NCBI RefSeq assembly: GCF_002014765.1
Contig: NZ_MUYT01000004.1
Span: 558,001-622,000, forward strand
Source of the DNA: Lwoffella lincolnii
GTDB lineage: Bacteria > Pseudomonadota > Gammaproteobacteria > Pseudomonadales > Moraxellaceae
DNA length: 64,000 nt
Reading direction: 5' to 3'
The notes below the pieces were generated by a model, which saw nothing but the letters and a program-made list of their open reading frames with translations, did no database searches and had not been told where the DNA came from. The stretch's first letter is position 1, and each line of letters begins with the position of its first letter. A program made the position numbers and the translations under genes. Positions 26,428 through 34,605 of the stretch are shown piece after piece.

Positions 26428-27282
26428 TCACGCTGTGTCTAACTTAGCAAAACCTTTGACCAACTCATCTAATTGTTTTAATTGTGCCAAAAACGGTTCA
26501 AGCTGACTTAATCGCAACGCACAAGGCCCATCACATTTGGCTTGCTCAGGGTTAGGGTGAGCTTCTAAAAATAGCCCTGCCAACCCTGTTGCCATGCCTG
26601 CCCTTGCCAAAGTGGTGATCTGCTCACGGCGACCACCTGCACTGTCCGCCCTTGCTCCGGGCTGTTGCAAGCTGTGCGTTACATCAAAAAACACAGGCAC
26701 ATTCATCTGTTTCATGATGTCAAAGCCAAGCATGTCCACCACCAAGTTATTATAACCAAATGACGTACCCCGCTCACACAAAATAATTTTATTGTTACCT
26801 GCTTCTAGACATTTATTGATGATGTGTTGCATTTCATGTGGGGCAAGGAATTGGGCTTTTTTGATATTAATAATTGCCCCCGTCTTTGCCATCGCTGTAA
26901 CCAAATCACTCTGACGACTTAAAAACGCAGGCAACTGAATAATATCCGCCACTTGTGCCACAGGCTTGGCTTGATATGGCTCATGCACATCAGAAATGAT
27001 AGGCACATTAAAGGTTTTTTTAATGTCAGACAGCCACTGTAACCCCATCTCCATGCCATGCCCACGAAATGAATACAAACTTGAACGGTTGGCTTTATCA
27101 AAACTGGCTTTAAAAACATAGCCAATGTCCAATCTTTGACAAATTTCAACATAAGTTTCAGCAATTTCAAACGCCAAATCACGGCTTTCTAACACATTCA
27201 TACCACCGAACAGCACAAAAGGCTGATCATTACCAATGTTCATGCCATTTAACTGAATATGAGATTGGGCTTTTTCACTCAT
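26428..27282 (-). CDS. kdsA: 3-deoxy-D-manno-octulosonate 8-phosphate synthase
   Basis: KdsA condenses phosphoenolpyruvate with arabinose 5-phosphate to Kdo8P, for the inner core of lipopolysaccharide/lipooligosaccharide. From the ATG at 27282, which has CGGAG six bases upstream, the protein has 284 residues, the same as E. coli KdsA; an upstream in-frame ATG at 27351 is therefore not favoured. Motifs: FGGMNVLESRDLA (Asn at the metal position, so the metal-independent class), KASFDKANRSS, SDVHEP, CERGTSFGYNNLVVDM and VFFDVTHSLQQPG. It is transcribed alone or with the gene upstream at 27394. Confidence 0.96.
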   Translation of the reverse strand: MSEKAQSHIQLNGMNIGNDQPFVLFGGMNVLESRDLAFEIAETYVEICQRLDIGYVFKASFDKANRSSLYSFRGHGMEMGLQWLSDIKKTFNVPIISDVHEPYQAKPVAQVADIIQLPAFLSRQSDLVTAMAKTGAIINIKKAQFLAPHEMQHIINKCLEAGNNKIILCERGTSFGYNNLVVDMLGFDIMKQMNVPVFFDVTHSLQQPGARADSAGGRREQITTLARAGMATGLAGLFLEAHPNPEQAKCDGPCALRLSQLEPFLAQLKQLDELVKGFAKLDTA

Positions 27283-27393
27283 CGTATTCTCCGTCATGCT
27301 GATTACTTGGGCTTTTGAGTGCTTATTTGCTAAAATCGAGTGAAAATTCAAGTCAGTGAATCATGACTTTTGACTTGTGTGATTTATTTTATG

Positions 27394-27699
27394 TCATTTT
27401 TGGTTGGTGCAGACATTATTAGTTTCAATAATGGCTTGCTCAATGATTTTTTCACTGACTCCTTTTTTACGTAATTTTTCAATAAAAGTTTCATCATGAG
27501 CCAAGGTGTATTTATCATTATCACGGTCTAACCCCTCACGAATATACAGGCGTAGTAAGCCTTGAATTTTTTCAAACCCATGTTCACGTGCCGTTTCTGT
27601 TAAAAGCTCAATCATCTCTTCTGAGAGACGAATACTGATGGGACGCATGACTTTTTGTGGGTGATCAGAAAATTTGTTTTTGACACGGACAGGTATCAT
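27394..27699 (-). CDS. Ribbon-helix-helix (CopG-like) small DNA-binding protein
   Basis: 101 residues from the ATG at 27699. The segment MRPISIRLSEEMIELLTET at about residue 18 has the beta-strand/helix pattern of ribbon-helix-helix repressors (hydrophobic and basic residues alternating in RPISIRLS, then a helix), followed by a second helix KIQGLLRLYIREGL. The C-terminal part is charged (FIEKLRKKGVSEKIIEQAI). RHH proteins often act as antitoxins or autorepressors. No toxin-like frame of suitable length abuts it on either side, so an orphan regulator is as likely. Function unknown. Confidence 0.6.
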   Translation of the reverse strand: MIPVRVKNKFSDHPQKVMRPISIRLSEEMIELLTETAREHGFEKIQGLLRLYIREGLDRDNDKYTLAHDETFIEKLRKKGVSEKIIEQAIIETNNVCTNQK

Positions 27700-28040
27700 A
27701 ATCAAGCCTAGGTAAAAAATGATGGATAAAAGCTCAAATCCAAGGTGAAAACAAGTATAACAAATTTTACCAAAAAAACCTTAAGCTAGCCATAACAACA
27801 GGATAATCACAGGATAAGGATTAAATAGATGTCATCGAAACTGGCAAACATTCAAAGCCTGTTCAAACTTTGGCAAATATAAATGGTAGACATAAAAAGC
27901 ATTTAGGTGAGCGCTTTTAAGATGGGATAGGTTGCTAATGTAATGATTTAACTGATTTAACCAAGCCAAGCCAAGCTTAATCTAAATAAACGGCTAAATA
28001 AAACAGCTGACTTAAAATGGTTAAGTTTGAGTGGTTAAGA
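27700..28040. other. Non-coding spacer between the RHH gene and the tRNA cluster
   Basis: About 340 bp, AT-rich, with no credible gene. It holds a short CCAAG iteration near 27960-27975 (AACCAAGCCAAGCCAAGCTT). I see no clear terminator for the tRNA operon. Confidence 0.5.
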
Positions 28041-28116
28041 TGGCTCCCCAACCTGGGCTCGAACCAGGGACACACGGATTAACAGTCCGATGCTCTACCA
28101 ACTGAGCTATTGGGGA
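28041..28116 (-). tRNA. tRNA-Asn (GTT)
   Basis: Cloverleaf read on the minus strand: acceptor TCCCCAA paired with TTGGGGA, D-loop TAGCTCAGTTGGTAGAG, anticodon loop CTGTTAA giving GTT, T-arm with GGTTCGAGCC, and encoded CCA. It is the last of five tRNA genes. Its position follows tRNA-Thr(GGT), where tufB stands in E. coli. Confidence 0.96.
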
Positions 28117-28139
28117 ATGGGCTTTAACGGCACTTGCAT

Positions 28140-28214
<75 letters not shown>

Positions 28215-28225
28215 AAATCAATGTA

Positions 28226-28299
<74 letters not shown>

Positions 28300-28323
28300 A
28301 AGTGCTTGGCAGATAAATATAAA

Positions 28324-28407
28324 TGGTGGTGGGAGAAGGATTCGAACCTTCGAAGCTTTCGCGGCAGATTTACAGTCTGCTGGGTTTGACCGCTCCCCAA
28401 TCCCACC
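28324..28407 (-). tRNA. tRNA-Tyr (GTA)
   Basis: 84 nt, a class II tRNA with a long variable arm. Acceptor GGTGGGA/TCCCACC, anticodon loop CTGTAAA giving GTA, T-arm AGGTTCGAATCCT, encoded CCA. Corresponds in order to E. coli tyrU. Confidence 0.96.
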
Positions 28408-28491
28408 GATAACATGCCCAACAATAATATCACAACGCCACATTATGAATCACATGAATGGCATGATGTTATGTTGGCAATCTTTAACAGA

Positions 28492-28567
<76 letters not shown>

Positions 28568-28588
28568 GTGTCTGCTAAAGTGGCAAGT

Positions 28589-28616
28589 ATTCTATCAAGT
28601 TTATTTTAAAATGCAA
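28589..28616 (-). promoter_or_regulatory. Sigma-70 promoter of the tRNA cluster
   Basis: On the minus strand, -35 TTGCAT (28611-28616) and -10 TAGAAT (28589-28594) are separated by 16 bp. The -10 lies 21 bp before the tRNA-Thr(TGT) gene, which is right for a stable-RNA promoter. Confidence 0.6.
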
Positions 28617-28640
28617 CCATTATTTTATATTTTTTTGCAT

Positions 28641-29351
28641 TTAATTCATATTAAATAGCCAAAAAGCCACGGCAACGATGATAATGGCGATGATTGACCA
28701 CTTCACTGGGTTACTGTTGCCTTTTTTGGCTGGGTCATTCACCATCTCTTTAAAGACCACATCTTTAGAGAGGGTGGTTGGGTTAGAGGTTGATTCTTTT
28801 TCTGATTGGGCTGGTGTGTCTGTTTGAGCAAGCTCTATTTTTGTTAGTTCAGCCGTGATGGTTTTTTCTGATTGTTTTGTGTCTGGTTCTTTTATGCTTA
28901 TTGGCTCTTGCGTGCTTGGTTCTGGCTCTAAAGTCGTTGGTGCGGGTTCTGCTTCATCTTTTACGGCTTCACTTTTTACCTCTTCATTTTTTATGACTTC
29001 ATTGGTTTTGTCTGTGCTGACGGTCAGCTCTTGAGTGGTGGTCGTCTCTTGAGTGTTGTCAGTCACTTTAAATACCAAGTCGGCAAAAGCGATGACATCG
29101 TTATGATTGATGTGTTTGGATTTTTGTGGTTCAAGGGCTTTATCATTGACTGATGTGCCATTAGACGAGCCTAAATCTTTAATAAACAAGTTACCATTTT
29201 GGATACTAATCAACGCATGTTGGCGAGAGATGTTTTGGCTTGCCAACACCACATCACTATCAGGGCTACGACCGATGCGTATGTCATCATGGACTGGGAT
29301 AACTAGTTCTGCTAAGACTTCGCTCACGCCTGTTAATGACCATTTGCTCAT
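28641..29351 (-). CDS. FHA-domain protein with C-terminal membrane anchor
   Basis: 236 residues. The N-terminal forkhead-associated domain (about 18-90) has all core motifs: IRIGRSPDSDVVL, NISRQHALIS and DLGSSNGTSVND, so it should bind phosphothreonine peptides. A ~120-residue Glu/Lys/Thr/Pro-rich linker follows (KNEEVKSEAVKDEAEP, PEPSTQEPISIKEP), and one transmembrane helix at the very C-terminus (WSIIAIIIVAVAFWLF), giving a tail-anchored inner-membrane protein with a cytoplasmic FHA domain. GGGAG lies 10 bases before the ATG. No Ser/Thr kinase, phosphatase or secretion genes are adjacent, so the partner is unknown. It lies between the tRNA cluster and the IS relic. Confidence 0.85.
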   Translation of the reverse strand: MSKWSLTGVSEVLAELVIPVHDDIRIGRSPDSDVVLASQNISRQHALISIQNGNLFIKDLGSSNGTSVNDKALEPQKSKHINHNDVIAFADLVFKVTDNTQETTTTQELTVSTDKTNEVIKNEEVKSEAVKDEAEPAPTTLEPEPSTQEPISIKEPDTKQSEKTITAELTKIELAQTDTPAQSEKESTSNPTTLSKDVVFKEMVNDPAKKGNSNPVKWSIIAIIIVAVAFWLFNMN

Positions 29352-29616
29352 GTTGATAAGTCTCCCGCTGTTTTTTGGGTTATGTTAAACTTTTGGATTA
29401 TGTTAAACGATGATGGTCAGATGCTTTAAAATAAAATACTTTAAATCCGTTATTATAGCGGATTTATCATCAATTTGTGTGTTAATTTTGCTAAGAACAT
29501 ATTTATTCATCTTAACAAGTATTTTATTTTATCGTACTAATCATCATCATCGGTTATCAGTCAACAATTAGTGGCCAGTGGCGTTTAATCAGAACGTTTA
29601 ACTCATCGTGCGTAAT

Positions 29617-30082
29617 TCTCCACCCATAATCTTTGATTTAGGTGGAGATGTAAGCACAGGCGACCTAATCAGGGCGTTGTTGTTTTTCGATGTCATAGAC
29701 ACTAAATAAAAACAATGCTAAATCATACCCATATTTCAAAAAATTAGCCGTTGCTCGTATTCATGAAAAAGTACGCAACCAGCGTTTAGACTGACACCAT
29801 TTAAACTTACACCATAAAGTCACGCATAAACTGATTTGCGAAAACCAAGCTACCAGTCATGTGATTGAATATTTAGGTGTAAAAAACATGGTAAAGAACC
29901 ATAAAAAGCAAGCATTAGCTGATGCACTAGGACTTAGTGTTGTATAAAGAGTTCCCTCATGCCGATACCATTCAGCGATGGTGGCATGACGAAAGGTAAC
30001 AATTCAATCTAGGTTGGGATTGTTATGGGTCGCAAAGATTCCCCCACCATAACCGCTAGGTTTGGTGGTGGGAGTATGTCAA
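29617..30082 (+). mobile_element. Degenerate IS200/IS605-family (tnpB-type) insertion relic
   Basis: The left part has a perfect 8-bp-arm hairpin, TCTCCACC (29617-29624) and GGTGGAGA (29641-29648). The middle encodes a tnpB fragment (29741-29947). The right part has two hairpins: TGCC...ACCA with TGGTGGCA (29969-29995), and CCCACCATAACC against GGTTTGGTGGTGGG (30042-30072), ending in GGAGTATGTCAA at 30082, typical of IS605-type right ends, from which omega-RNA is made in live elements. No tnpA is present. The right end stops five bases from the rpoN stop codon. The left boundary is uncertain. It is not expected to be mobile. Confidence 0.7.
29741..29947 (+). pseudogene. tnpB fragment (RNA-guided nuclease family), disrupted
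   Basis: Translation gives KLAVARIHEKVRNQRLD, then an in-frame TGA, then HHKVTHKLICENQATSHVIEYL and GVKNMVKNHKKQALADALGLSVV before TAA. This matches the central TnpB region (K-x-ARxHEKxxNxRxDxxHKxxxxLxxEN...EDLxVKNMxKN). The catalytic C-terminal half (DRxYPSS, zinc-finger CxxC, final RuvC Asp) is missing, so a deletion has joined the middle of the gene to its extreme 3' end. Inactive. Confidence 0.78.
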
Positions 30083-30086
30083 TCAG

Positions 30087-31703
30087 TCAGTAACGTTGTC
30101 TGCGTTGAGTTGAAGAGCCAATGCCAAGCTGTTCACGATATTTGGCAACGGTACGCCTTGCAATGTCGATGCCTTGCTCAAGCAGATAATCGGTGATGGC
30201 ATTATCGGATAGGGGTTTTTTTGGGTTTTCATCGGCTATCATCTGCTCTATCATGGCGGTGATGGCGGTTGATGATACGTCACCGTCCACGCCAGATACA
30301 GACGATGAAAAGAAGTATTTTAGCTCAAATAAACCTTGTGGGGTGAGCATAGTTTTATTGCTGGTTAAGCGTGAGACAGTGGATTCATGTAATCCCACTT
30401 CGTCAGCCACATCTTTTAAAACCAGTGGCTGCATGGCAGTCGCTCCATACAATAAAAAAGCCTGTTGGCGTTTGACAATACAACTGGCAACCTTAAGTAG
30501 ATTGTTGTTGCGTTCTTCGATGCTACGGATAAATAGGCGAGCATCGCTAAAGTTTTGCTTTAAAAAAGCATTGTCATCACTGGCATCACCACGTTTGATA
30601 AGTTGGCTGTATTTTTGGTTGATGCGTAATTTGGGCAGGGTATCTGGGTTTAGTTCCACTTGCCATGTCATTTGTTGCAAGGCAAATTCATTCTCTTGAT
30701 TGGGCTGAGCAGATTGGGTTGGATTGCTCAGCAATGTAACCAGCACATCAGCAATGTCATAGGTTTCTTTGATATTGGTAAGTTTGGGTTGAGACTTTCG
30801 GTAGTGTTCTCCTGGAGAGGGATTTAGGGTGCGGAGCAATTCCAAGGCTGGCTCTATGTCGCTGATGTCAAGCTGGGTTCGAATTAACAACTCGCTGATG
30901 TTGTTGGTTGCCAATAAATCAGAATGTTGCAAAATCCGTAGGGCTTCTTGGACAAAGGGAGTTTTACAGTTCATCTCATACAGTTGCAACTTTAAGCTTT
31001 CACTTAAATCTCTTGCTCCCACACCGATGGGGTCGCACTCTTGAATGGTGGTCAGCACCGATTCAATGTCTGACTTGCTGATGGCGTTATCCAACTGATA
31101 AAACTGACACACGGTTTGAAAACTTTGGTACAACCCTTCAATGTCCAACTCAATAAAACCATCATCATTCATTGCATCAATCAAATAATCTGCAATTAAC
31201 AGCTCTATTTCATTGAGTTCTTCATTTAACTGTAATTGCCATCGCACATGGTCTTGAATGCTACTTTGGGTTTGTCCTTCGTGGTCATCGTAATCGCTGG
31301 TGTCAGGCGATGCTAAGACAGTGCTGTCCTGGCTAAAGATGTTGTCCCAATCGGTATCGATGGCAGTATCGTCCAGCCCACTTTGTGACAGTTTGTCAAA
31401 GCTGTCTTCATTGTCATAGTCATAGTCATAGTCGCCATCGTCATCAGTCATGCTCTCTGTGGGGGGCAATTCTGTTTTATTTGTCCACTCAAGGCTGTCT
31501 GTTCGCTCAGGGCTGTTTTCTGCTTGCTCAGGGCTGTCCCCTACTCGTTCAAGAAAGGGATTGCATTCTAATTGGGTTGCCACTTCCTGCTCAAGCTCTA
31601 GACTTGACAGTTGCAAGATGCGAATGGCTTGTTGCATCTGTGGTGTTAGTTTTTGGGAAGTCCCCAGTTTAAGGTTCGCCCCCAAACCATATGAAAAACT
31701 CAT
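30087..31703 (-). CDS. rpoN: RNA polymerase sigma-54 factor
   Basis: RpoN directs RNA polymerase to -24/-12 promoters and needs AAA+ activators; in Moraxellaceae relatives it serves nitrogen use and type IV pilus genes. The 538 residues include region I (LKLGTSQKLTPQMQQAIRIL, Gln/Leu-rich, first 50 residues), an acidic region II (about 50-150: DDDGDYDYDYDNED), the core-binding region, the helix-turn-helix (VGLHESTVSRLTSNK) and the RpoN box ARRTVAKYRE near the C-terminus. It is complete at both ends. The IS605-type relic begins right after its stop, so the hpf/ptsN-type genes that usually follow rpoN are not here. Confidence 0.97.
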   Translation of the reverse strand: MSFSYGLGANLKLGTSQKLTPQMQQAIRILQLSSLELEQEVATQLECNPFLERVGDSPEQAENSPERTDSLEWTNKTELPPTESMTDDDGDYDYDYDNEDSFDKLSQSGLDDTAIDTDWDNIFSQDSTVLASPDTSDYDDHEGQTQSSIQDHVRWQLQLNEELNEIELLIADYLIDAMNDDGFIELDIEGLYQSFQTVCQFYQLDNAISKSDIESVLTTIQECDPIGVGARDLSESLKLQLYEMNCKTPFVQEALRILQHSDLLATNNISELLIRTQLDISDIEPALELLRTLNPSPGEHYRKSQPKLTNIKETYDIADVLVTLLSNPTQSAQPNQENEFALQQMTWQVELNPDTLPKLRINQKYSQLIKRGDASDDNAFLKQNFSDARLFIRSIEERNNNLLKVASCIVKRQQAFLLYGATAMQPLVLKDVADEVGLHESTVSRLTSNKTMLTPQGLFELKYFFSSSVSGVDGDVSSTAITAMIEQMIADENPKKPLSDNAITDYLLEQGIDIARRTVAKYREQLGIGSSTQRRQRY

Positions 31704-31891
31704 AATGATTAAAAACTCTGGTTGATGGTGATGTTGTTTGTTTTATTAATAACAATCAATATGATAAAGGATACTACATTATAGATAAATTGGGCAAAAT
31801 TCTTTGGAATAACTGGTATGATATGGTGATGTGCTGGTGTGGTCTGTGAAAAATAAAGACCATCATGTGAGTGGTGCGTCAGTTGTCAGTT

Positions 31892-31940
31892 AAATGACAC
31901 ATCAATTGAATGACACATCAGTTAAATCATACGTCAGTTA
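31892..31940. repeat. Three imperfect 16-17-bp tandem copies upstream of the nitrilase gene
   Basis: AAATGACACATCAATTG (31892-31908), AATGACACATCAGTTA (31909-31924) and AATCATACGTCAGTTA (31925-31940) follow one another and end just before the Shine-Dalgarno of the gene at 31952. The first two copies contain in-frame ATGs that could mislead start calling. Confidence 0.8.
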
Positions 31941-31951
31941 AGGGTAACGCC

Positions 31952-32902
31952 ATGACCAAGCCCATGATTGCCTGCATCGGCATGAATTCACAAGCCGATT
32001 GTGATGCCAATTTACAAATCGCCGCCACCGCCATTGATGTTGCTAAAGGGCAAGGGGCAGAGTTGGTGGTACTGCCTGAGAATGTTGCCAGTATGGGCAG
32101 ACAGCATGCCACAGCACAACGCTTTGATGAACTTAGTTCCCACTTTGCTCATCTTGCCAGCAAGCATCAGTTGTATGTGTTGGCAGGGACATTGCCTTGC
32201 CCTTATCGCCCAGATGGCAGTGTCATCAATGATGGGCGACTTCGACAAGCCAGCTTGCTGTTTGCCCCTGATGGCAGTCAAGTGGCTCGCTATGATAAAA
32301 TTCATCTGTTCCGTGCCACAGTGGCAGACAACCAAGGTGGCTATGATGAAGCTCAAACCTTTGAAGCAGGCACTCAAACTGTCACCGCTCATCTTGAGCT
32401 GGACCATACGACAGTCATGCTGGGCATGATGGTGTGTTTTGATTTGCGTTTTCCTGCATTGGCACAACGGCTACGACAGTCAGGGGCGAACCTTTTATCT
32501 GCGCCCAGTGCCTTTACTTATCAGACAGGAGAAGTTTATTGGCGGTTATTATTACAAGCTCGTGCCATTGACAGTCAATGTTTGGTTATTGGCTCAGCAC
32601 AAGGGGGCAAACACATCATACCAACACCCATTAACGACACTCAACACCATCTGACAGACATTGACACCAACATGAGCACAACCACGTGTTCAACCATTCG
32701 CCATACTTGGGGGCACAGCACCATCACTGACAGCCGTGGTCAAATATTGACAATGGACAACACGTCTTTTGATGATTGGCAAAATGGTGAAAACAGCCAT
32801 CATAAACGAGATTTTAGTGTGATTACTGCTGTTTTCGATGATGAACAACAACACCAAAATAGGGTAGATTTACCCATTTTTGAGTGTCATCGCTTGGCAT
32901 AA
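31952..32902 (+). CDS. Carbon-nitrogen hydrolase (nitrilase superfamily amidase, Nit1/omega-amidase-like)
   Basis: 316 residues with the Glu-Lys-Cys triad of the nitrilase superfamily: Glu43 in VLPENVA, Lys116 in RYDKIHLF, and Cys162 in MVCFDLRFP. GTLPCPYRPDG and GHSTITDSRGQ are also typical. The closest match by pattern is the Nit1-type branch, whose members hydrolyse deaminated glutathione or related amides; the exact substrate is not certain. Relative to ~270-residue homologues there is a ~30-residue insert (THHLTDIDTNMSTTT region) and a short tail. The ATG at 31952 has AAGGG eight bases upstream and is preferred over the ATG at 31910 in the repeat array. Single gene, divergent from rpoN. 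Confidence 0.88.
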   Translation: MTKPMIACIGMNSQADCDANLQIAATAIDVAKGQGAELVVLPENVASMGRQHATAQRFDELSSHFAHLASKHQLYVLAGTLPCPYRPDGSVINDGRLRQASLLFAPDGSQVARYDKIHLFRATVADNQGGYDEAQTFEAGTQTVTAHLELDHTTVMLGMMVCFDLRFPALAQRLRQSGANLLSAPSAFTYQTGEVYWRLLLQARAIDSQCLVIGSAQGGKHIIPTPINDTQHHLTDIDTNMSTTTCSTIRHTWGHSTITDSRGQILTMDNTSFDDWQNGENSHHKRDFSVITAVFDDEQQHQNRVDLPIFECHRLA

Positions 32903-33024
32903 GACATTTGGCATAAGAACCACAGTCAGATAAAATTTTGCCAGTAAACAACGTTGTCAGTGGCAACCTTCATCAGTCAAAAACAGTCATCAATAAAAAA
33001 CAGTGCCATACTCTTAATATTCCT

Positions 33025-33525
33025 ATGGACATTATCATGACAGCTCACATGTCTTTATACGAGTTATTAAAAAGCAATGTGGTGTTTCAAAATTTAGACC
33101 GATATCAGTTCGGTATTTTGGAGCAGTATTTGACCTTTCGAGGCATAGAAGCAGGTGAATATCTGTTTTTTGAAGGTGAGGTGGGTGATTATGTGGCGTT
33201 CGTGGTGGCGGGGAGCATCGAGATATTCAAACAATTACCAGACAAACAAGTGATGTTGGTAACGCTAAAACCTGGGGACGGTATCGGTGAAATGGCATTA
33301 ATTGATGATTTGTCTCGTTCGGCGTCTGCTAAGGCCAGCCAAAGAACAGGTTTAATCGTGTTGCCCAAACGTGATTTTGAACGCATCTTGATTGACCACC
33401 CCAGAATTGGCATCAAAATTTTAAAGGCATTGGCGTCCATGCTCAGTCTTAAACTGCGTCACACCAATGAGGAACTGTCAGCAATGCGTGGCAGTGAGTT
33501 AAGTGGCAATGAGTCATCTACTTAG
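33025..33525 (+). CDS. Cyclic nucleotide-binding (CRP-like sensor) domain protein without DNA-binding domain
   Basis: 166 residues from the ATG at 33025; later ATGs at 33037 and 33049 are possible, and an upstream TTG is unlikely. It is a single cNMP-binding beta-barrel: FQNLDRYQFGILEQYL, GEYLFFEGEVGDYVAFVVAGSIEI, and the phosphate-binding cassette GDGIGEMALIDDLSRSASA, where the Glu and Arg contacts for a cyclic nucleotide are conserved. A final helix (RIGIKILKALASMLSLKLR) could dimerise. There is no helix-turn-helix, so it is not a CRP/FNR transcription factor; it may regulate a partner protein. The nearest neighbour on this strand is the amidase gene 122 bp upstream. Confidence 0.85.
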   Translation: MDIIMTAHMSLYELLKSNVVFQNLDRYQFGILEQYLTFRGIEAGEYLFFEGEVGDYVAFVVAGSIEIFKQLPDKQVMLVTLKPGDGIGEMALIDDLSRSASAKASQRTGLIVLPKRDFERILIDHPRIGIKILKALASMLSLKLRHTNEELSAMRGSELSGNESST

Positions 33526-33570
33526 ATTGCTTAGATGAATATGGATTTAGGTGAATATAAACACGTTGGC

Positions 33571-34599
33571 TTATGATTTTGCTGTGATGCGAACAGCCCT
33601 TGGGTGGGTTGTGTCATAGATTTGAGTAAGCTTAACAAAATCGACTTGCGTATAAATTTGCGTGGTGCTGACATCGGCATGCCCCAGCATCTCTTGTACT
33701 GCTCGTAAATCACCACTTTCTGATAACATATGTGATGCAAAACAGTGTCTAAGCAAGTGTGGATATAGATTTTGGTCAATGCCAGCACGAGTTGCCCAAA
33801 CTTTTAAGCGTTGTTGCACACTGCGAGTGCTAAGCCGTCTGCCCCGTTGCTCACTGATGAATAATGCCATGTCTGCATTTTTTGCCCAAAGACAACGCTG
33901 GGGCAGATAGCGATGAATGGCATCAACACTGCCACTGGTCATGGGAACAAGTCGACGCTTTTTCCCTTTACCAAATACCCTAACCACTTTTTGCACCAAA
34001 TCAACGTCATTAATATCCAAAGCAACCAACTCCCCCACTCGCAATCCACTGCCATAAAGTAGCTCAAACATCGCCCTATCTCGCCTCCATAAGCAAGCTT
34101 GCTTGGCATCTTCTGGCATGGCTTGGTCTAATAATTGACTGAGTAAATCAACATCAGCAATGGTTGGTAAATTGCGGACTTGGTTTTTGAGCTGATGCCC
34201 TGTGGTGGGGTTGATGGTGGCATGCCCCATATCAATCAACCAAGCATAAAAATGGCGAATGGCAGACAATTCATGTTGCATGCTTATTGGCTTGATGCCA
34301 TGGTACTCCCTGCGTTCGCTGATAAAATAAGTCAGCAGTCGCTTGTCGCATTGATTAAACTGTCGTTGTCGTTTATGCAAAAATACCAACAAATTCATCA
34401 CTGCCCTGCGATAAGCGTCTAATGTGTGGTGTGAGTAGTTTTGTTGTAATAATTTTTCAAGCCAAGCAGACACCAGCTGAATCTGATTGGCTGGCAACTG
34501 CTCAACTGGCATGTCTATGACCATGGTCTGGCGTTGATTTTGGCGTTGATTGTCGCCATTGATTTTGGCGTTAATTTTTGGCATAAGCATCGGCATCAT
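33571..34599 (-). CDS. xerC: Tyrosine recombinase XerC
   Basis: XerC works with XerD at dif to resolve chromosome dimers before division. The 342 residues comprise the N-terminal core-binding SAM-like domain (VSAWLEKLLQQNYSHHTLDAYRRAV) and the catalytic domain with Arg in GSGLRVGELVAL, Lys in GKGKKRR, HLLRHCFASH (His-x-x-Arg), LGHADVSTTQIY with the nucleophilic Tyr. It is longer than usual (~300) owing to an Asn/Gln-rich start; MVIDMPVEQL at residue 26 is a possible alternative start. It begins 6 bp after dapF, keeping the dapF-xerC linkage seen in E. coli. Confidence 0.93.
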   Translation of the reverse strand: MMPMLMPKINAKINGDNQRQNQRQTMVIDMPVEQLPANQIQLVSAWLEKLLQQNYSHHTLDAYRRAVMNLLVFLHKRQRQFNQCDKRLLTYFISERREYHGIKPISMQHELSAIRHFYAWLIDMGHATINPTTGHQLKNQVRNLPTIADVDLLSQLLDQAMPEDAKQACLWRRDRAMFELLYGSGLRVGELVALDINDVDLVQKVVRVFGKGKKRRLVPMTSGSVDAIHRYLPQRCLWAKNADMALFISEQRGRRLSTRSVQQRLKVWATRAGIDQNLYPHLLRHCFASHMLSESGDLRAVQEMLGHADVSTTQIYTQVDFVKLTQIYDTTHPRAVRITAKS

Positions 34600-34605
34600 C
34601 AGTCA

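Noticed and set aside
30193..30699. 168-codon open frame antisense to rpoN
   Set aside because: Shadow of rpoN with no recognisable protein pattern.
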